Counted from the first letter of the stretch, positions 1 to 8,336 are shown. The stretch is 64,000 nucleotides of DNA from Helicobacter pametensis ATCC 51478 (GCF_000518225.1 NZ_JADE01000007.1:62001-126000), one strand, 5' to 3'. Numbers and translations: made by a program. The notes: generated by a model not told the origin, from the sequence alone.

Positions 1-703
1 CCAAATAGTATTTGCGCACCAGTTCATTGTCATAAATTTCACTTGCTTTGCCACTCGTGAGAAGTGTTCCACTTTTGATCACATAGGCTCGATCGCAAAC
101 TGCAAGTGTTTCACGCACATTGTGATCAGTGATTAGCACGCCAATATCCATAGAAACAAGTTTTTCAATAATTTTTTGGATGTCAATCACAGCCAAAGGA
201 TCAACCCCAGCAAAAGGTTCATCAAGCAAGACAAATTTAGGACTTTTTACAAGGGCACGAGCGATTTCAACCCGACGCCTTTCCCCACCACTCAAACTCA
301 TCCCTTTGCGTGCGCGGATCGGTTCGATATTGAATGCACTTAGCATTTCCTCAATCATATTTTTGCGCTCTTTTTTATCCTTGATTGAGATTTCAGCACT
401 TAGCATTAGATTCTCTTCCACGCTTAATTCTTTAAAAATACTTGATTCTTGAGGAAGATAACCAATCCCAAGATTAGAGCGCTTATGTAGGGGAAAGTGA
501 GAGATTTCAACATCATCAAGATAGACATTTCCACTTGTGGGTTTTAAAAGTCCGCAAATCATATAGAAAGTCGTTGTTTTGCCTGCACCATTTGGTCCCA
601 AAAGTCCGACAACTTCGCCACTTTTGACTTCCACAGAAACATCATTGACAATTTTTGTTTTTTTGATTTGTTTGCTGAGATGGACTGCTTTTAGGGTATT
701 CAT
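1..703 (-). CDS. lptB: LPS export ABC transporter ATP-binding protein LptB (3' end cut by window)
   Basis: ATPase that powers lipopolysaccharide extraction from the inner membrane as the cytoplasmic dimer of the LptB2FGC complex. About 234 codons are visible from ATG 701-703 to the window edge. Walker A GPNGAGKTT lies at about residues 36-44, followed by a Q-loop (YLPQESS), the ABC signature LSGGERRR, Walker B with FVLLDEPFAGVD and a switch histidine (LITDHNVRE). The visible part nearly fills the usual length of about 240 residues, so only a few C-terminal residues are missing. Its start overlaps the stop of tsaE in an ATGA junction, implying translational coupling. The partner permease-family gene at 60285 is far away. 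The family call is secure from the LptB-type motif set. Confidence 0.95.
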   Translation of the reverse strand, partial: MNTLKAVHLSKQIKKTKIVNDVSVEVKSGEVVGLLGPNGAGKTTTFYMICGLLKPTSGNVYLDDVEISHFPLHKRSNLGIGYLPQESSIFKELSVEENLMLSAEISIKDKKERKNMIEEMLSAFNIEPIRARKGMSLSGGERRRVEIARALVKSPKFVLLDEPFAGVDPLAVIDIQKIIEKLVSMDIGVLITDHNVRETLAVCDRAYVIKSGTLLTSGKASEIYDNELVRKYYL

Positions 704-1107
704 TGAGAGATCCTATAGGAGCGAGTGGCTCCAGTTTTTGAAATTGTAATGACAATCATAGCAAAACCACTTTGTTTTAGGAGGTTTTCTAGATGTTCAT
801 CCCCCCACTCAACAAAATGCCATCCCAAAGTATCTAGCATCTCAAGCAAACCAAGTTCAAGACATTCCATAAGAGACTTGCGATAGAGATCATAGTGGAA
901 GAGGGTGTGAGTAGAGGAGGGATAGATGTTTTGGATTCCAAATGTTGGGGATGTAACTGGTGCTGAAAGCCCAATTTGTTTGGAAAGCTCTTGGACAAGA
1001 GTTGTTTTTCCGCTTGCCAAATCTCCACGCAAAAGAATGATGTGATGAGGTGAGAGCATCGGAATGAGGGCTTCAAGCGTATTTTGGAGAGAGTGGAAAA
1101 TAGCCAT
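700..1107 (-). CDS. tsaE: tRNA threonylcarbamoyladenosine biosynthesis ATPase TsaE
   Basis: Small P-loop ATPase that works with TsaB and TsaD to make the t6A modification at position 37 of ANN-decoding tRNAs. The 135-residue protein has Walker A RGDLASGKTT at about residues 27-36, the SPTF segment, HYDLYR and the C-terminal FVEWGDE motif typical of the family; the length is also typical. The start ATG at 1107 overlaps the dnaX stop (TAATG) and the gene overlaps lptB at its end, so dnaX-tsaE-lptB appear to be read as one unit. No TsaB or TsaD gene is in this window. Confidence 0.93.
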   Translation of the reverse strand: MAIFHSLQNTLEALIPMLSPHHIILLRGDLASGKTTLVQELSKQIGLSAPVTSPTFGIQNIYPSSTHTLFHYDLYRKSLMECLELGLLEMLDTLGWHFVEWGDEHLENLLKQSGFAMIVITISKTGATRSYRISQ

Positions 1108-2681
1108 TAGATTTTCCTAGCTGTGGAGAGATCGACTTGGAGATGTTTTTTGAGATTACCTAGAAGTGTTTGGTTTCTAGCTGCAAAATTTAGAGGAGAT
1201 GGAGATGGAGATGGAGATGGAGATGGAGATGGAGATGGAGATGGAGATGGAGATGGATTGGAATCTTCTATGTGATTGGAGGATGGATTACTTTGAGATT
1301 GATCAAATCTGATGTTTGTCTGTGTCCCAAAAACCTGTAGGGCAAAGGATTTGATGAGAGGAAATTGCTCGCGCAACAAGGTTTTGTCTTCGGCACTATG
1401 AGCGAGACTTGTGAGAAGAAGAATATGATCTTCAAAGCTGATGAATTTGACATTTTTTTCAAAACATTCACCAAGGGCGTGATTGCGATCATAGAGGAGA
1501 TCGACTAGGGCTTGAAATGGAGGTTTTGTTGTCTTGGATTCTGTGTGTATTTGAGGGGTATTGGGGGTTTGCAAGATAGCTTGTGAAGAGAGATTATCAG
1601 CCAATTGGTTTGGAGGGGTTTGGATATGGGAGAGCTGAGATTGTTCTAGAGATGAGATAAGGCTTTGTACATCTTTGAGCTTTGTGGCCTCCTGCATCTT
1701 AAGCAAGCTTAAAAGAAGCACAAATTCTCCATCGCTATTGAGAGAGAGCAGGGTTTTGCTCTGGGCAAGGATAGAGAAAAAGCGATTGAGCAATGTAGTA
1801 TTGAATTGTTTAGAGAGTGCCTTGGCTTTAAGAAAGAGCAACATCTCATCAATCACCATTTCACATTCATACTCCTGCATAGTGTTCAAAATTTCTTGTG
1901 CACCCTGCTCATCTTTTTGCAAAATTGCAGCAAAAAAGAGTTCAAGAAGCTGAGGATCAATGATTCCCAACATCTCTGTGACTTGATTGAGGGTGATTTG
2001 ATTATTGCCAAAGATGATAGCTTGCTCAAGGAGTGTGAGTGTGTCTCTAAGGCTTCCTGATCCACTGCGCGCGATGATTTGAAGCGCTTCATCTTCAAAA
2101 GGAATATTTTCCTTTTGCAAAATATAAATGATGTGCTCCAAAATATTTTTTTGAGGGATTTTTTTGAATCGAAAATGCTGTGTTCGACTTAAAATCGTCG
2201 CAGGCATCAATAATGGATCTGTGGTAGCAAGGATAAATTTTACAAATTCTGGCGGTTCTTCAAGAGTTTTAAGCAAAGCATTAAATGCTTCTTTTGTAAG
2301 CATATGTACTTCATCGATGATGAAAATCTTATAGCGTCCAAAGCTTGGTTTATATTTGGTTTGCTCAATCAGATCGCGAATATCATCGATCTTGCGATTG
2401 GAGGCAGCATCAAGCTCGATGATGTCAATATGTCGCCCCTCAAGGCTTGCTTTGCAGTTATCACAAGTGCCACAAGGAGTGCTTGTAGGCCCATGATCGC
2501 ATTGTAGGGCACGCGCGAAAATACGCGCAGAGCTTGTCTTCCCACTCCCTCTAAGTCCGCTAAAAAGATAGGCATTGGAAACTTTGTTTTGATCTAGAGC
2601 TAGAGAGAGGGTTTGAGAAATGCTGTGCTGTCCGACTAGATCTTGGAATCGAGTGGGGCGATATTTGAGGGCAAGTGTCAT
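1107..2681 (-). CDS. dnaX: DNA polymerase III subunit gamma/tau
   Basis: Clamp-loader ATPase that loads the beta sliding clamp at the replication fork. It begins MTLALKYRPTRFQDLVGQ, the canonical DnaX N-terminus. An in-frame upstream extension to 2765 is rejected because it would run into the preceding gene and lacks family similarity; AGGAA lies just upstream of ATG 2681. The roughly 524-residue protein has Walker A GLRGSGKTSS, a four-cysteine zinc finger (C..C..C..C between about residues 62 and 80), IDEVHML Walker B, and the SRTQ/GSLRD sensor motifs. The C-terminal linker holds a run of about ten Ser-Pro dipeptides encoded by a perfect GGAGAT repeat (1195-1254). No obvious programmed frameshift heptamer was seen, so a separate gamma product is not supported. 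Confidence 0.96.
   Translation of the reverse strand: MTLALKYRPTRFQDLVGQHSISQTLSLALDQNKVSNAYLFSGLRGSGKTSSARIFARALQCDHGPTSTPCGTCDNCKASLEGRHIDIIELDAASNRKIDDIRDLIEQTKYKPSFGRYKIFIIDEVHMLTKEAFNALLKTLEEPPEFVKFILATTDPLLMPATILSRTQHFRFKKIPQKNILEHIIYILQKENIPFEDEALQIIARSGSGSLRDTLTLLEQAIIFGNNQITLNQVTEMLGIIDPQLLELFFAAILQKDEQGAQEILNTMQEYECEMVIDEMLLFLKAKALSKQFNTTLLNRFFSILAQSKTLLSLNSDGEFVLLLSLLKMQEATKLKDVQSLISSLEQSQLSHIQTPPNQLADNLSSQAILQTPNTPQIHTESKTTKPPFQALVDLLYDRNHALGECFEKNVKFISFEDHILLLTSLAHSAEDKTLLREQFPLIKSFALQVFGTQTNIRFDQSQSNPSSNHIEDSNPSPSPSPSPSPSPSPSPSPSPLNFAARNQTLLGNLKKHLQVDLSTARKI
1195..1254. repeat. Perfect GGAGAT hexamer array, 10 copies, inside dnaX
   Basis: Ten uninterrupted copies of GGAGAT on the plus strand (read as TCTCCA on the coding strand) encode alternating Ser-Pro in the dnaX C-terminal linker. 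A six-base unit keeps the frame whatever the copy number, so gain or loss would only lengthen or shorten the linker. Confidence 0.95.
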
Positions 2682-2703
2682 TGGGATTCCTATAGTTTTT
2701 CTT

Positions 2704-3321
2704 TTATAGTTTTTCTTTGGCTTCAAAAATAAAAGTCGGAAGTGAAATTTTATACCTAATTGCAATCATTCTAATCAGAAATCCTATGCTGATTGAAATG
2801 AGCGTTGCTATCTCCTCTCCAAAAATAGGGAAAGCAAACCAATAGAGCGCACCACAAAGCATCGCGACAAAGGCATAGAGCTCTTTGCGAAAGACAAGAG
2901 GCATACTATTGCAAAACAAATCTCTCAAGATTCCACCAAAACTTCCAGTCACAACAGCTGCAATCATGGCAAGCGTGAGGTCATAACCCATCCCAATGAT
3001 GATCTTGGCACCTATAGTGCTAAAAACGGCCAATCCCAGCGCATCTAGCGTAAGAAAGAGGCGTTCTAAGCGATTGATAAAATAAGCAATGCGCGTAGCA
3101 AGCAAAGAAGAAACAAGAACAACCAAGACATAATGGGGAGATTGAACCCATAGAAGTGGATGATGATCAAATAAAACATCTCTGATGCTCCCCCCACCTA
3201 AAGCTGTAGCAAAGGAGATGAAAAATACACCAAAGAGATCCATTTTGTGGCGTCCAGCAGCCAGTGCTCCACTCATAGATTCGGCAATGATTCCAATATA
3301 GAATAAAATACTAATGATCAT
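2704..3321 (-). CDS. Trimeric intracellular cation (TRIC) channel family membrane protein
   Basis: A 205-residue polytopic membrane protein with about seven hydrophobic segments. It carries two copies of the family hallmark: GGGSIRD at about residues 42-48 and GSFGGILRD in the second half, the internal duplication of the YicG/UPF0126 family now assigned to TRIC-like potassium channels. The transported ion here is inferred from the family only. It lies upstream of dnaX with about 22 bases between them, so it may share the transcript. Its start at 3321 faces gltX across a symmetrical divergent promoter with a 12-bp inverted repeat. Confidence 0.88.
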   Translation of the reverse strand: MIISILFYIGIIAESMSGALAAGRHKMDLFGVFFISFATALGGGSIRDVLFDHHPLLWVQSPHYVLVVLVSSLLATRIAYFINRLERLFLTLDALGLAVFSTIGAKIIIGMGYDLTLAMIAAVVTGSFGGILRDLFCNSMPLVFRKELYAFVAMLCGALYWFAFPIFGEEIATLISISIGFLIRMIAIRYKISLPTFIFEAKEKL

Positions 3322-3342
3322 AATTTGGCCTATCTTGCAAAC

Positions 3343-3393
3343 TTCAAAAGTGAGTATTTTATGATATTAAAAGATAGAATTCTCACTTTTGAA
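3343..3393. promoter_or_regulatory. Symmetrical divergent promoter with 12-bp perfect inverted repeat
   Basis: The arms TTCAAAAGTGAG (3343-3354) and CTCACTTTTGAA (3382-3393) are exact reverse complements around a 27-base AT-rich centre. Inside the centre, TAGAAT (3375-3380, plus strand) and TAAAAT (minus strand, about 3356-3361) each sit one base before an arm. They fit as -10 boxes for gltX and for the TRIC gene respectively, so both transcripts would start with the same CTCACTTTTGAA sequence. The regulator, if any, is unknown. Confidence 0.6.
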
Positions 3394-3416
3394 ATCATCA
3401 ATTCAAGGAATCTAAA

Positions 3417-4799
3417 ATGAGTGTTGTGACAAGGTTTGCTCCATCGCCTACAGGGTATCTCCATATTGGAGGATTGAGGACGGCGTTATTTAATTATTTG
3501 TATGCCAAAAACAAGGGGGGGAAATTTTTGCTCCGCATTGAAGATACGGATTTGCAAAGAAATTCTCAAGAGGCTACAGAGGCGATCTTAAAGGCTTTTC
3601 AATGGTGTGAGATGAGCCATGATGGAGAGGTGGTCTATCAAAGTCAGCGATTTGATCTCTACAAGCAGTATATCCAGCAGCTATTGGATGAGGGCAAGGC
3701 GTATTATTGCTATATGAGTAAAGAAGAGCTTGATGCTTTAAGAGAAGAGCAAAGAGCCAATAAGCTTCCTCCACGCTATGACAATCGCTATCGTGATTTT
3801 AAGGGCACCCCTCCAAGTGGGATTGAGCCTGTGGTGAGAATCAAAACTCCACTAGAGGGTGTGATTGCCTTTGAGGATGGAGTAAAGGGGCGCATTGAAA
3901 TTGCAGCCAAAGAAGTAGATGATTTTATCATTGCAAGAAGTGATGGGAGTCCTACTTATAATTTTGTTGTAGCGATTGATGATGCTTTGATGGGGGTGAC
4001 TGATGTTATTCGTGGGGATGATCATACGACAAATACTCCTAAGCAAATTGTGGTGTATGAGGCTCTTGGATTTAAGATTCCTAAGTTTTTTCATGTGCCA
4101 ATGATTCTCAATCCTGAGGGCAAAAAGCTAAGCAAGCGCGATGGTGCTACAGATGTGATGGAATACAAGGCTATGGGATATTTGCATGAGGCATTGCTTA
4201 ATTTTCTTGTGCGTTTGGGATGGAGTTATGGAGATCAGGAGATTTTTTCGATGCAAGAGATGATCAAGCTTTTTTCTCCCAATGATCTCAATAAATCAGC
4301 AAGCTGCTACAATCAATCCAAGCTTGATTGGCTCAATAATCACTATATCCGCCAGATGGACAATCAAGCATTGAAGGCAATGCTTGTTGATTTTGGTTGC
4401 AAGATTGAGTTGTGTAGTGAAAAGCTTGAAGTGCTTTTTGAAGCGCTTAAAGAGCGCAACTATACACTTGTGGCATTTGCCAAAGGAGTGCAAGAGGTGC
4501 TTCAAACTCCATCAAATTATGATGAAAAGATGTTTTCTAGATTGAATCCCCAAGTTTTGCTCAATGTTGAAACTTTTATCAAAAGCTTGGATTCACATTT
4601 GGGTGTGAGTGAGATTGAGGCAAGAAGTAAAGCTTTTATGCATGAGCACAATCTCAAGGCTGGAGAGTTTTTGCAACCCTTGCGCTTAGCGATCTTGGGT
4701 AAAGGAGGGGGGATTGGAATGGCAGAAGCGATCTTTGCTGTGGGAGTTGAGGAGTGTCTAAGACGCGTAAATTTTCTTAAAAAATCTTTTCAATCATAA
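3417..4799 (+). CDS. gltX: Glutamyl-tRNA synthetase, GltX1 type
   Basis: Class I aminoacyl-tRNA synthetase charging tRNA-Glu. It has the HIGG form of the HIGH motif (about residues 16-19, in RFAPSPTGYLHIGG), the RIEDTD segment and the KLSKRDG form of KMSKS at about residues 236-242. The 460 residues fit the family. Campylobacterota usually carry two GltX paralogues; the motifs FLLRIEDTDLQRNS and LRLAILGKGGGIG resemble the GltX1 form that I recall from H. pylori, so this is probably the tRNA-Glu enzyme rather than the tRNA-Gln-mischarging one. ATG 3417 has AAGGAA eight bases upstream. Confidence 0.95.
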   Translation: MSVVTRFAPSPTGYLHIGGLRTALFNYLYAKNKGGKFLLRIEDTDLQRNSQEATEAILKAFQWCEMSHDGEVVYQSQRFDLYKQYIQQLLDEGKAYYCYMSKEELDALREEQRANKLPPRYDNRYRDFKGTPPSGIEPVVRIKTPLEGVIAFEDGVKGRIEIAAKEVDDFIIARSDGSPTYNFVVAIDDALMGVTDVIRGDDHTTNTPKQIVVYEALGFKIPKFFHVPMILNPEGKKLSKRDGATDVMEYKAMGYLHEALLNFLVRLGWSYGDQEIFSMQEMIKLFSPNDLNKSASCYNQSKLDWLNNHYIRQMDNQALKAMLVDFGCKIELCSEKLEVLFEALKERNYTLVAFAKGVQEVLQTPSNYDEKMFSRLNPQVLLNVETFIKSLDSHLGVSEIEARSKAFMHEHNLKAGEFLQPLRLAILGKGGGIGMAEAIFAVGVEECLRRVNFLKKSFQS

Positions 4800-4830
4800 A
4801 ATTTTATTTATTATTTAAGAATTATTCCTA

Positions 4831-4865
4831 CTATTGTCTTGTGGATTTTTTCCCAAGAACAATAG
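4831..4865. other. Inverted repeat/hairpin just upstream of the yceI ribosome binding site
   Basis: CTATTGTCTTG (4831-4841) pairs with CAAGAACAATAG (4854-4865), with a single bulge, around a T-rich loop. The yceI Shine-Dalgarno AAGGAAG follows directly. No T-run follows the right arm, so a terminator for gltX is less likely than an mRNA leader structure or an operator. Confidence 0.5.
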
Positions 4866-4878
4866 ATAAGGAAGAATT

Positions 4879-5430
4879 ATGAAGAAAACTTTGATTGCCG
4901 CAGGGTTAGCGTTGGCTTTGAGTCTTGGAGCCGGTGAGTACAAGGTGGATCCAGCTCACTCAAGTGTTGAATTTAAGGTGAAGCATCTTTTGGTCAGCAA
5001 TGTTGGGGGAAGTTTTAAGAATTTTGATGGGAAGATTGATCTTGATCCAAAGAGCAAAAAGATCAATTTTTTGGAAGGTGAGATCAATATCGGCTCTATC
5101 AATACAGAAAATCAAAAGCGTGATGATCATCTAAGATCCCCTGATTTCTTTGATGCACAAAAAAATCCCAAAGGTCATTTCAAGATGACACAGCAAGATG
5201 GTGATAAGATTTATGGAATCTTAACGCTCAATGGTGTAAGTAAGGAAGTTGAGTTTGGTATCGATATAAGTGATGCAATCATTCATCCAAAAACTAAGAA
5301 AAATATCGTTGGACTTGAACTTGAGGGTGAGATCAAACGCAAAGACTTTGGAATTGGCGCAAATACTCCAGATAGCATTGTCAGTGATAAAGTAAAAATC
5401 TCAATCAATCTTGAGCTGATTGCACAATAA
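4879..5430 (+). CDS. YceI family periplasmic protein
   Basis: An exported lipocalin-like beta-barrel protein of 183 residues. A classic Sec signal peptide (MKKTLIAAGLALALSLGAG, cleavage near residue 19) is followed by YKVDPAHSSVEFKVKHLLVSNV, the YceI-domain start, and by INTENQKRDDHLRSPDFFD, the family core. YceI proteins bind long isoprenoid-type lipids such as polyprenyl pyrophosphates; the physiological role in this group is unsettled. AAGGAAG lies upstream of ATG 4879. It stands alone between gltX and the convergent pet operon. Confidence 0.93.
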   Translation: MKKTLIAAGLALALSLGAGEYKVDPAHSSVEFKVKHLLVSNVGGSFKNFDGKIDLDPKSKKINFLEGEINIGSINTENQKRDDHLRSPDFFDAQKNPKGHFKMTQQDGDKIYGILTLNGVSKEVEFGIDISDAIIHPKTKKNIVGLELEGEIKRKDFGIGANTPDSIVSDKVKISINLELIAQ

Positions 5431-5562
5431 GTGATTAAAAAAAGGGGGTGATATTTCTTGCAAGCTTTTGAGCTTAAAATTCTCCACAAACTTGCCAAAT
5501 CTTTTGAATCGATAATCAAAAGATAATCTGACTAGAATTAAGCTTGATGTGTGATGGTGAAA

Positions 5563-5588
5563 AAGAGTCGCCCCCAAATGGAGCGACT
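5563..5588 (-). terminator. Rho-independent terminator of the pet operon
   Basis: Read on the minus strand, AGTCGCTCC pairs with GGGGCGACT (nine pairs, one G-T) around a short loop, followed by five T residues. It lies immediately downstream of the petC stop codon. Confidence 0.8.
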
Positions 5589-5592
5589 TACA

Positions 5593-6462
5593 TTAGTGGA
5601 GATCTTTCCAGATTTTTCTCTTCCAAAGGTAGGCTAGGATTGCCATGATGAGTGAGAAGATAATGAGCTTGATTCCTAGAGATTCACGCTCTTGCTTTTT
5701 GCTATCAGCAATGCTTTCCATATAGGCTAGCACTTGATCTTCAGCCTGTTGAGTTAGTCCAAGACGAGGCATTGAAGCTCCCGGTAGCATCTTTTGTGGA
5801 TCATTGATAAAGAGTGAGAGATAGTGCTCACCTTTGCTGCGATACATTGTCGAAAGATCTGGTGCAGGTGCTCCAAGATAGGATTGAACAAGTGGAGCTG
5901 GTGTTGCGACCTTGATCCCCTTGATTCCATTGATGCCATCGTATTTGATGTCATGACATCTAGAACATGCATCGATAAAGACTTCACGATCTGTCATACT
6001 TTGGGGAGCAATGGATTTAAAATAGGCAACAATATCTGCAATCTCTTGATCATCAAGACTTCCAGCAATTGAGCTCATTTGATATGTATCTTCTTTGCCT
6101 TTGAGTTTTTCATGCAGCATAGTGGCTTTGAGGGGATCTTTTAGGAATGCTGTGAGGAATTCTGGAGCATAGAGATATCCCATCGTATCAAGATCTGGTC
6201 CCATTACCATCTCTGCATTTCTAGCTTTGAGCTCATTTTCTGGAGTTTTCGCATTGTGACATGCTGAACAATTGTTCTCAACAAGTGTTTTACCTTTCTT
6301 TGCATCTCCTGTAAGAGAGACTTGAAGCTCTTTGAGATCAGAGTATTTGTAATCTGCTGGAGCTTTTGGCGGGTTAAATATCGAGTGAGCCAGTGGCTCA
6401 ACTCCCCAATAAATCACACCAACGATGATGGCCAAAAGCGCCAAAATTTTAATTTCTTTCAT
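5593..6462 (-). CDS. petC: Ubiquinol/menaquinol-cytochrome c reductase, di-haem cytochrome c1 subunit
   Basis: Haem-carrying subunit of the bc1 complex that passes electrons to soluble cytochrome c. The 289-residue protein has an N-terminal membrane anchor or signal (residues 6-22), two CXXCH haem-binding motifs (CSACH at 65-69 and CSRCH at 166-170) with following Met-containing segments, and a C-terminal transmembrane helix before a basic KRKIWK tail. Two c-type haems distinguish this from the mono-haem mitochondrial c1 and match the epsilonproteobacterial form. Its start overlaps the petB stop in TAATG; it is the last gene of petABC and is followed by a strong terminator. Confidence 0.93.
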   Translation of the reverse strand: MKEIKILALLAIIVGVIYWGVEPLAHSIFNPPKAPADYKYSDLKELQVSLTGDAKKGKTLVENNCSACHNAKTPENELKARNAEMVMGPDLDTMGYLYAPEFLTAFLKDPLKATMLHEKLKGKEDTYQMSSIAGSLDDQEIADIVAYFKSIAPQSMTDREVFIDACSRCHDIKYDGINGIKGIKVATPAPLVQSYLGAPAPDLSTMYRSKGEHYLSLFINDPQKMLPGASMPRLGLTQQAEDQVLAYMESIADSKKQERESLGIKLIIFSLIMAILAYLWKRKIWKDLH

Positions 6463-7694
6463 TACTTAACTCCTCCTACTTTTTTCTCATTTTTTGTAAT
6501 AAATGGAAGGATGATAAAAAGTGCGACAAACACGCTTGAGGCAATGAATCCAATCCAAATATTTACCCCCTCTGGTGGAAGTTTCCCATAAATTGTCAAA
6601 ACAATCATATCAATGAGGAGAATGACAAACCATGCAAAAAATGCTGGTCTCTTGTGGGCTGGAGCAACGACTGGGCTTCGATCAAGGAAAGGCAAAATGA
6701 AGAAAATCACATTGGCAAGTCCAAACATTGCAAGCCCAAAATCTGCACTAAAGAAAAAGCCCCTCAAAATTTCATAACTCCACAAGAAATACCACTCAGG
6801 ATAAATATGTGCTGGAGTTTTGAGATTGTTTGCAGGATCAAAGTTGATTGGATCGAGTGCAAAGTTGAAGTTAAAGCATGCAAGATAGAAAAAGAGTGCT
6901 AGGAAACAGAAGACAACAAAAATATCTTTGGAAAGGAAAACTGGCCAAAAAGGAATGACTTTTGATTCTCTTTTTTTGCCCTCAAGATATTTCTGAGCCT
7001 CTGCCTCAAAATCCAATTCTTCACCCTCAGCATTATTAACATGAGGAACTCTAAGACTATAGAAATGTAGAGCAATAACAGCAATGATAAGTACAGGAAG
7101 CAAGCAGACATGAAGCATAAAAAATCGTGTCAAGGTTGCATCAGCTACACTGTAATCTCCTCTAATCCACTCAACAACATCAGGACCAATGAAGGGGATT
7201 CCACCAAAAAGATTTGTGATAACAACAGCAGCCCAATAGCTCATCTGCCCCCATGGAAGCATATAACCACTAAATGCTTCTGCTGAAAAAAGCACAAAAA
7301 GAAGCATTCCCGTGATCCAAATCATCTCTCTTCCACGCTTATAAGATCCATAATAGATTCCAACAAACATGTGAATATAGATAATCAAAAACACCATACT
7401 CGCACTGACTGCATGGATATTTCTCCAAAGCCATCCATAGGCAACCTCTGTCATAATCGTGTAATTGACACTATCAAAAGCAAGATGAACATCAGGTTTG
7501 TAATACATCAGAAGGAATAATCCAGAGACAAAAAGCATCCCAAACAATACAAGTAGAACGACACCCATCGCCCAAAGGAAATTGATGTTTTTGGGAATCC
7601 AATATTCTGTCATTAAGACTTTTGTTAGGCTTTTGATTGCAAGTCTTTGATCAAGCCAATCAATTAAGCCGTTTGCTTTTTTGATTTCAGCCAT
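6462..7694 (-). CDS. petB: bc1 complex cytochrome b
   Basis: Integral membrane subunit with the quinol oxidation and reduction sites. The 410 residues contain GWLWRNIHAVSASMVFL with a haem-ligand histidine, SGYMLPWGQMSYWA, the Qo-site signature (PEWY in HIYPEWYFLWSYEILRG), and numerous membrane helices. It has the C-terminal helices of long cytochrome b, so it is the full-length bc1 type rather than split b6/subunit IV. GGAGTAAGAA precedes ATG 7694, three bases after petA. Because the organism probably makes menaquinone (mqnF nearby), menaquinol is the likely electron donor; this is inference. Confidence 0.96.
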   Translation of the reverse strand: MAEIKKANGLIDWLDQRLAIKSLTKVLMTEYWIPKNINFLWAMGVVLLVLFGMLFVSGLFLLMYYKPDVHLAFDSVNYTIMTEVAYGWLWRNIHAVSASMVFLIIYIHMFVGIYYGSYKRGREMIWITGMLLFVLFSAEAFSGYMLPWGQMSYWAAVVITNLFGGIPFIGPDVVEWIRGDYSVADATLTRFFMLHVCLLPVLIIAVIALHFYSLRVPHVNNAEGEELDFEAEAQKYLEGKKRESKVIPFWPVFLSKDIFVVFCFLALFFYLACFNFNFALDPINFDPANNLKTPAHIYPEWYFLWSYEILRGFFFSADFGLAMFGLANVIFFILPFLDRSPVVAPAHKRPAFFAWFVILLIDMIVLTIYGKLPPEGVNIWIGFIASSVFVALFIILPFITKNEKKVGGVK

Positions 7695-7697
7695 TTC

Positions 7698-8213
7698 TTA
7701 CTCCTTCTCACTTAGTTGATTGTATTCTTCACCAGCCTCGCCCAAAAGAAGCTTCTTGCCATTTTCGATGACTTTGAAAGGTGGGATTGTCATAGGTTTT
7801 GGAGGAGGGGTGCCCACAGCATTGATTCCAGAAGAGTTGAATTTCCCTCCATGGCATGCACAATGAAATTCTTTTTTGCCCGAATCATATCCGGGGATAC
7901 ATCCAAGGTGAGTGCAGATTTGCACACCAACTGTATAGATAGAATCACCAATCTTAAAATTTCTTTTTCCCAAAAATTTTTGGGCATCTGCATCATCTTG
8001 TGCCATTTTTAAGATATAAACAGGTTTCTTTCTCCACTCTGTTGTCATAAGTTCGCCATCTTTGAGTGAGGAAATATCCACTGTTGTGAATCCAGCAGAT
8101 ACGACGCTTGGGAGAGGATCCCAAGTTTTCTTCATGGCTACTAGTGAAGCAATGGCCCCAATAGCCGCTCCTCCACCAAGAGCCATACCGATAAAATCTC
8201 TTCTCTTATTCAT
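7698..8213 (-). CDS. petA: bc1 complex Rieske iron-sulfur protein
   Basis: Rieske 2Fe-2S subunit. The chosen start ATG 8213 has AAAGGAG upstream and gives an N-terminus MNKRRDFIGMALGGGAAIG, a twin-arginine-type signal/anchor; a longer in-frame reading to 8273 lacks support. Cluster motifs are CTHLGC (about residues 100-105) and CACHGG (118-123), giving two Cys and two His ligands and the conserved disulfide pair. At 171 residues it has the normal family length. First gene of petABC; a TATAAT box sits about 50 bases upstream on the minus strand. Confidence 0.95.
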   Translation of the reverse strand: MNKRRDFIGMALGGGAAIGAIASLVAMKKTWDPLPSVVSAGFTTVDISSLKDGELMTTEWRKKPVYILKMAQDDADAQKFLGKRNFKIGDSIYTVGVQICTHLGCIPGYDSGKKEFHCACHGGKFNSSGINAVGTPPPKPMTIPPFKVIENGKKLLLGEAGEEYNQLSEKE

Positions 8214-8262
8214 CTTTGATGCTCCTTTTGTGATGTTTTTGTCTTGAGTGACAAAACCAAAA

Positions 8263-8268
8263 ATTATA
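8263..8268 (-). promoter_or_regulatory. -10 box of the petABC operon
   Basis: TATAAT on the minus strand, preceded by TTGAC, with the predicted start point about 40 bases upstream of the petA ATG. Housekeeping -10 boxes in this group dominate promoter recognition, and this is the only good match in the gap on that strand. Confidence 0.6.
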
Positions 8269-8330
8269 GTCAAAAAGCTTGCGAGCTATGGTGTAAAGGT
8301 GCAAATTTGACTTTATTGTGTGGAGCTCAA

Positions 8331-8336
8331 TATAAT
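8331..8336 (+). promoter_or_regulatory. -10 box for nadE operon
   Basis: TATAAT on the plus strand about 39 bases before the nadE TTG start and with AGGAGGAG between them. It drives the nadE-degT-lpxK-bcp run. Confidence 0.6.

Noticed and set aside
109-131. GTTTCACG-like half of a parS site near a GTGTTCCAC sequence in lptB
   Set aside because: Only half of the palindrome matches and both lie inside lptB coding sequence; no full parS was seen.
5431-5562. Gap between yceI and the pet terminator
   Set aside because: Searched for small genes and repeats; nothing beyond a purine-rich stretch was seen.
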